Part shown: piece by piece, positions 16,127 through 18,280 of the stretch
Layout: every line of letters begins with the position of its first letter
Numbering within the stretch: position 1 is the first letter of the stretch
NCBI GenBank assembly: GCA_045565015.1
Contig: JBJLGD010000007.1
Coordinates: 1-18,280, forward strand
Direction: 5' to 3'
Source of the DNA: GCA-2697345 sp045565015
GTDB lineage: Bacteria > Pseudomonadota > Alphaproteobacteria > Rhodobacterales > Rhodobacteraceae
DNA length: 18,280 nt
Made by a program: the position numbers and the translations under genes
The notes under the pieces: generated by a model
What the model was told of the DNA's origin: nothing
The model's database searches: none
Seen by the model: only the letters and a program-made list of their open reading frames with translations

Positions 16127-18280
16127 CTAAGATGGACTTAGTCTTTTTCGTAAAAGAGCAAGTGGATGTGCCCGCAATGATAATTGCATAGATGCATAGT
16201 CTTCCGCAAGATTTTCCCCTAGATGCATTTTTTTTGGAATATATTCTGGAACCTCTTTTATCCCTTCACCCCCCAAGTTTTTTTCAAATAATGGGAGTCG
16301 TGGGCTGACATGAAGGGCTTTAATGTCCCACAAGGCCTTTCGGCGAGTTATACCCAAATCATAGAAAGCATCAGCGTTGGCTAGTATAGTTAATATGTAT
16401 GGTGAGGCGCCAGTACGCCGCGAAATATCTTCTATAGTTAAGTAGCCGTTACCACGAGCTCCTATAATAAAATTAGCATCTTCTTCAGGCATAGACTTTA
16501 TTTGACGAAGGCCTAGTCTTAAGGCAAAACCACCATTCCCGTCTGTTTCTAAAGTATTATTCCAGTAGCTATATTTAATAGAAAGAGGTTTAATTATTAC
16601 CTTGTGTTCTATGGCGTCTCTAACAATCTGTGCTGGCGCATAAAAACCCATAGGTTGAGAGTTTAACAACGCACATGCAAATATTTCTGGGTAATGGTGT
16701 TTTAACCAAGCAGATGCATACACTAAAAGTGCAAAACTGGCAGCGTGGCTTTCTGGAAAACCATAGCTTCCAAAACCCTCAATTTGTGAAAAGCACCGGT
16801 TAGAAAAATCTTCGGTGTACCCGTTAAGTATCATACCTTTTATAAATCTAGTACGAAAGCTACTGACATCCCCATTTTTCTTAAAGGCGGCAAGAGAACG
16901 ACGTAAATCATCTGCTTCGGCAGGAGTAAAGCCTGCACCAATAATTGCAATTTGCATGGCTTGTTCTTGGAATAACGGTACTCCAAGAGTTTTTTGTAAC
17001 ACTTTTCCAAGAGCATCGGATGGAAAAGTTACTTTTTCCAAACCGTTTCGACGCTTTAAAAAGGGGTGGACCATATCTCCCTGAATTGGCCCAGGACGAA
17101 CAATGGCAACCTGAATAACAAGATCATAAAAACACTTTGGTTTCATTCTTGGAAGAAAATTCATTTGAGCACGACTTTCTACTTGAAATACACCCAGGCT
17201 ATCTCCCTTGCTAAGCATTTTATAAGTGGATTGACTGTTGGGAGGTAAAGTAGAAAGGTTATATTCTAAACCATAATAGTTTTTGAGTAGGCCAAATGCA
17301 TTTTGTAAGCAGGTTAACATCCCTAGAGATAGGATATCTACTTTAAGGATTCCAAGTGTGTCTATATCATCTTTATCCCAACATATAATAGTTCTGTTAT
17401 CCATAGTTGCATTCTCTATCGGAACCAACTCATCTAAACGACTGTCAGTGATAATAAAACCGCCAACATGTTGAGACATATGTCTAGGAAATCCTTCAAT
17501 TTCTTTTATTAATTTTAATGTAAGAGATAGCCGGCTATCGTAAGGGTCAAACCCAAGCTCTATAAGTTTGGCTTTATCAATACCTTTTGAAGATCCAAAA
17601 CCCCATATTTGAGAGCTTAGTGAGGTTATGGTATTTTCAGAAAGTCCCATCGCTTTCCCCACTTCTCTTATTGCCCCTTTCCCTCTATAGTGAATTACTG
17701 TAGCGCATAGCCCTGCTCTATGTCGGCCATATTTTCCATATATATACTGTATAACCTCTTCTCGCCGATCATGCTCAAAGTCGACGTCGATATCTGGTGG
17801 TTCATTGCGTGCCTCAGACACAAACCGTTCAAATACCATAGTACCTATTTCTGGACTAACAGACGTTATACCAAGACAATAGCATACAACAGAGTTTGCG
17901 GCTGAACCACGACCTTGGCATAATATATTTTTAGATCTAGCAAAGGCGACAATATCATTTACTGTTAAAAAATAAGATTCATATTTAAGCTTACTTATAA
18001 GTGTAAGCTCATACTCTAACATTTTCTTAACTTTTGAAGTCGGGCCTCCTGGATATCTCCATTTCAGACCATTTTTAGCAAGATTTCTTAGTCTTTTTTT
18101 TGGTGTTGTCCCCTCATTAACTTCAGAAGGATAGTCTTGAGATAGGTCTTTTAAAGAAAAATGACATAAATTAGAGATTTCGCCTGTTCTGTATACAGAA
18201 TCCTCAAAATCTTTAAAAATTTGTAATATTTCATACTGATTTCGCATTCTTTTTTCTGAGTTTATTTGTGCAAGGTGGCC
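16127..18280 (-). CDS. dnaE2: Error-prone DNA polymerase DnaE2/ImuC (N-terminus cut by window edge, C-terminus apparently shortened)
   Basis: This is a C-family polymerase of the DnaE2 type. The frame is open to the right edge, reading GHLAQINSEKR before the Met at 18247, so that Met is internal and the PHP domain lies outside. Counting from it, the palm has QGRGSAANSVVCYCLGI (111-127), PDIDVDFEHDRREEVIQYIY (151-170) with acidic Asp152 and Asp154, and LGILKVDILSLGML with Asp304. Next come ARVRPGPIQGD-like sequence, LFQEQAMQIA, the HhH region and QPMGFYAPAQIVRDA (531-545), a DnaE2 hallmark. In the family it does translesion synthesis with ImuA and ImuB during the SOS response. It stops at SLRAHPLALLRKRLSPS, whereas typical family members continue over 100 residues through an OB-fold domain. 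Confidence 0.93.
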   Translation of the reverse strand, partial: GHLAQINSEKRMRNQYEILQIFKDFEDSVYRTGEISNLCHFSLKDLSQDYPSEVNEGTTPKKRLRNLAKNGLKWRYPGGPTSKVKKMLEYELTLISKLKYESYFLTVNDIVAFARSKNILCQGRGSAANSVVCYCLGITSVSPEIGTMVFERFVSEARNEPPDIDVDFEHDRREEVIQYIYGKYGRHRAGLCATVIHYRGKGAIREVGKAMGLSENTITSLSSQIWGFGSSKGIDKAKLIELGFDPYDSRLSLTLKLIKEIEGFPRHMSQHVGGFIITDSRLDELVPIENATMDNRTIICWDKDDIDTLGILKVDILSLGMLTCLQNAFGLLKNYYGLEYNLSTLPPNSQSTYKMLSKGDSLGVFQVESRAQMNFLPRMKPKCFYDLVIQVAIVRPGPIQGDMVHPFLKRRNGLEKVTFPSDALGKVLQKTLGVPLFQEQAMQIAIIGAGFTPAEADDLRRSLAAFKKNGDVSSFRTRFIKGMILNGYTEDFSNRCFSQIEGFGSYGFPESHAASFALLVYASAWLKHHYPEIFACALLNSQPMGFYAPAQIVRDAIEHKVIIKPLSIKYSYWNNTLETDGNGGFALRLGLRQIKSMPEEDANFIIGARGNGYLTIEDISRRTGASPYILTILANADAFYDLGITRRKALWDIKALHVSPRLPLFEKNLGGEGIKEVPEYIPKKMHLGENLAEDYASMQLSLRAHPLALLRKRLSPS

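Noticed and set aside
17720..17905. Small plus-strand frame opposite dnaE2
   Set aside because: It lies opposite the catalytic PDIDVDF region of the polymerase and is best explained as a shadow.
1..18280. Defence island, CRISPR array, prophage, insertion sequence or tRNA-associated island
   Set aside because: No direct repeats with regular spacing, transposase, integrase or tRNA were seen, and almost all of the sequence is accounted for by housekeeping-type genes with uniform composition.

Overview
The window looks like ordinary core chromosome from an AT-rich marine alphaproteobacterium, most likely a low-GC member of the Rhodobacterales. This placement is inference from protein recognition, not from a search. 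The reasons are the C-terminal end of an NDUFAF5/BioC-like methyltransferase with its GWAPDASQPKPL motif, the secA / parvulin / argJ / mutT block, an OmpA-family protein whose N-terminal domain resembles a roseobacter type, an accD-folC pair and a DnaE2-type polymerase. Base composition looks uniformly AT-rich, and I saw no transposase, integrase, phage gene, tRNA, rRNA or CRISPR array.

Layout. Positions 1-1345 (+): the 3' end of a methyltransferase gene, overlapping hemH by one base. Positions 1364-3895 (-): a parvulin-type prolyl isomerase with a signal peptide, then argJ (split by a one-base frameshift), then a MutT-like Nudix hydrolase, closely spaced as an operon. Positions 3896-4064: a divergent promoter region. 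Positions 4065-6761 (+): secA. Positions 6793-7608 (-): map. Positions 7609-7787: a second divergent region. Positions 7788-13927 (+): a tightly packed run of a molybdopterin-binding-domain (CinA-like) protein, a GNAT acetyltransferase, an AhpD-like peroxidase-related protein, an OmpA-family protein, a CPBP-family membrane protein, accD and folC. Positions 13947-18280 (-): zapE, an ornithine cyclodeaminase/mu-crystallin-family reductase and a dnaE2-type polymerase gene that runs off the right edge.

The genes are mostly housekeeping: heme synthesis, arginine synthesis, protein export and maturation, fatty-acid and folate synthesis, and damage-tolerant DNA synthesis. The most notable points are two possible gene lesions. 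argJ is split by an extra G (C on the + strand) at 2167-2170. The dnaE2 product ends about where the family's C-terminal OB-fold region should begin. I did not find convincing evidence for a new biological system. The small accessory run at 7788-11665 is the least characterised part.
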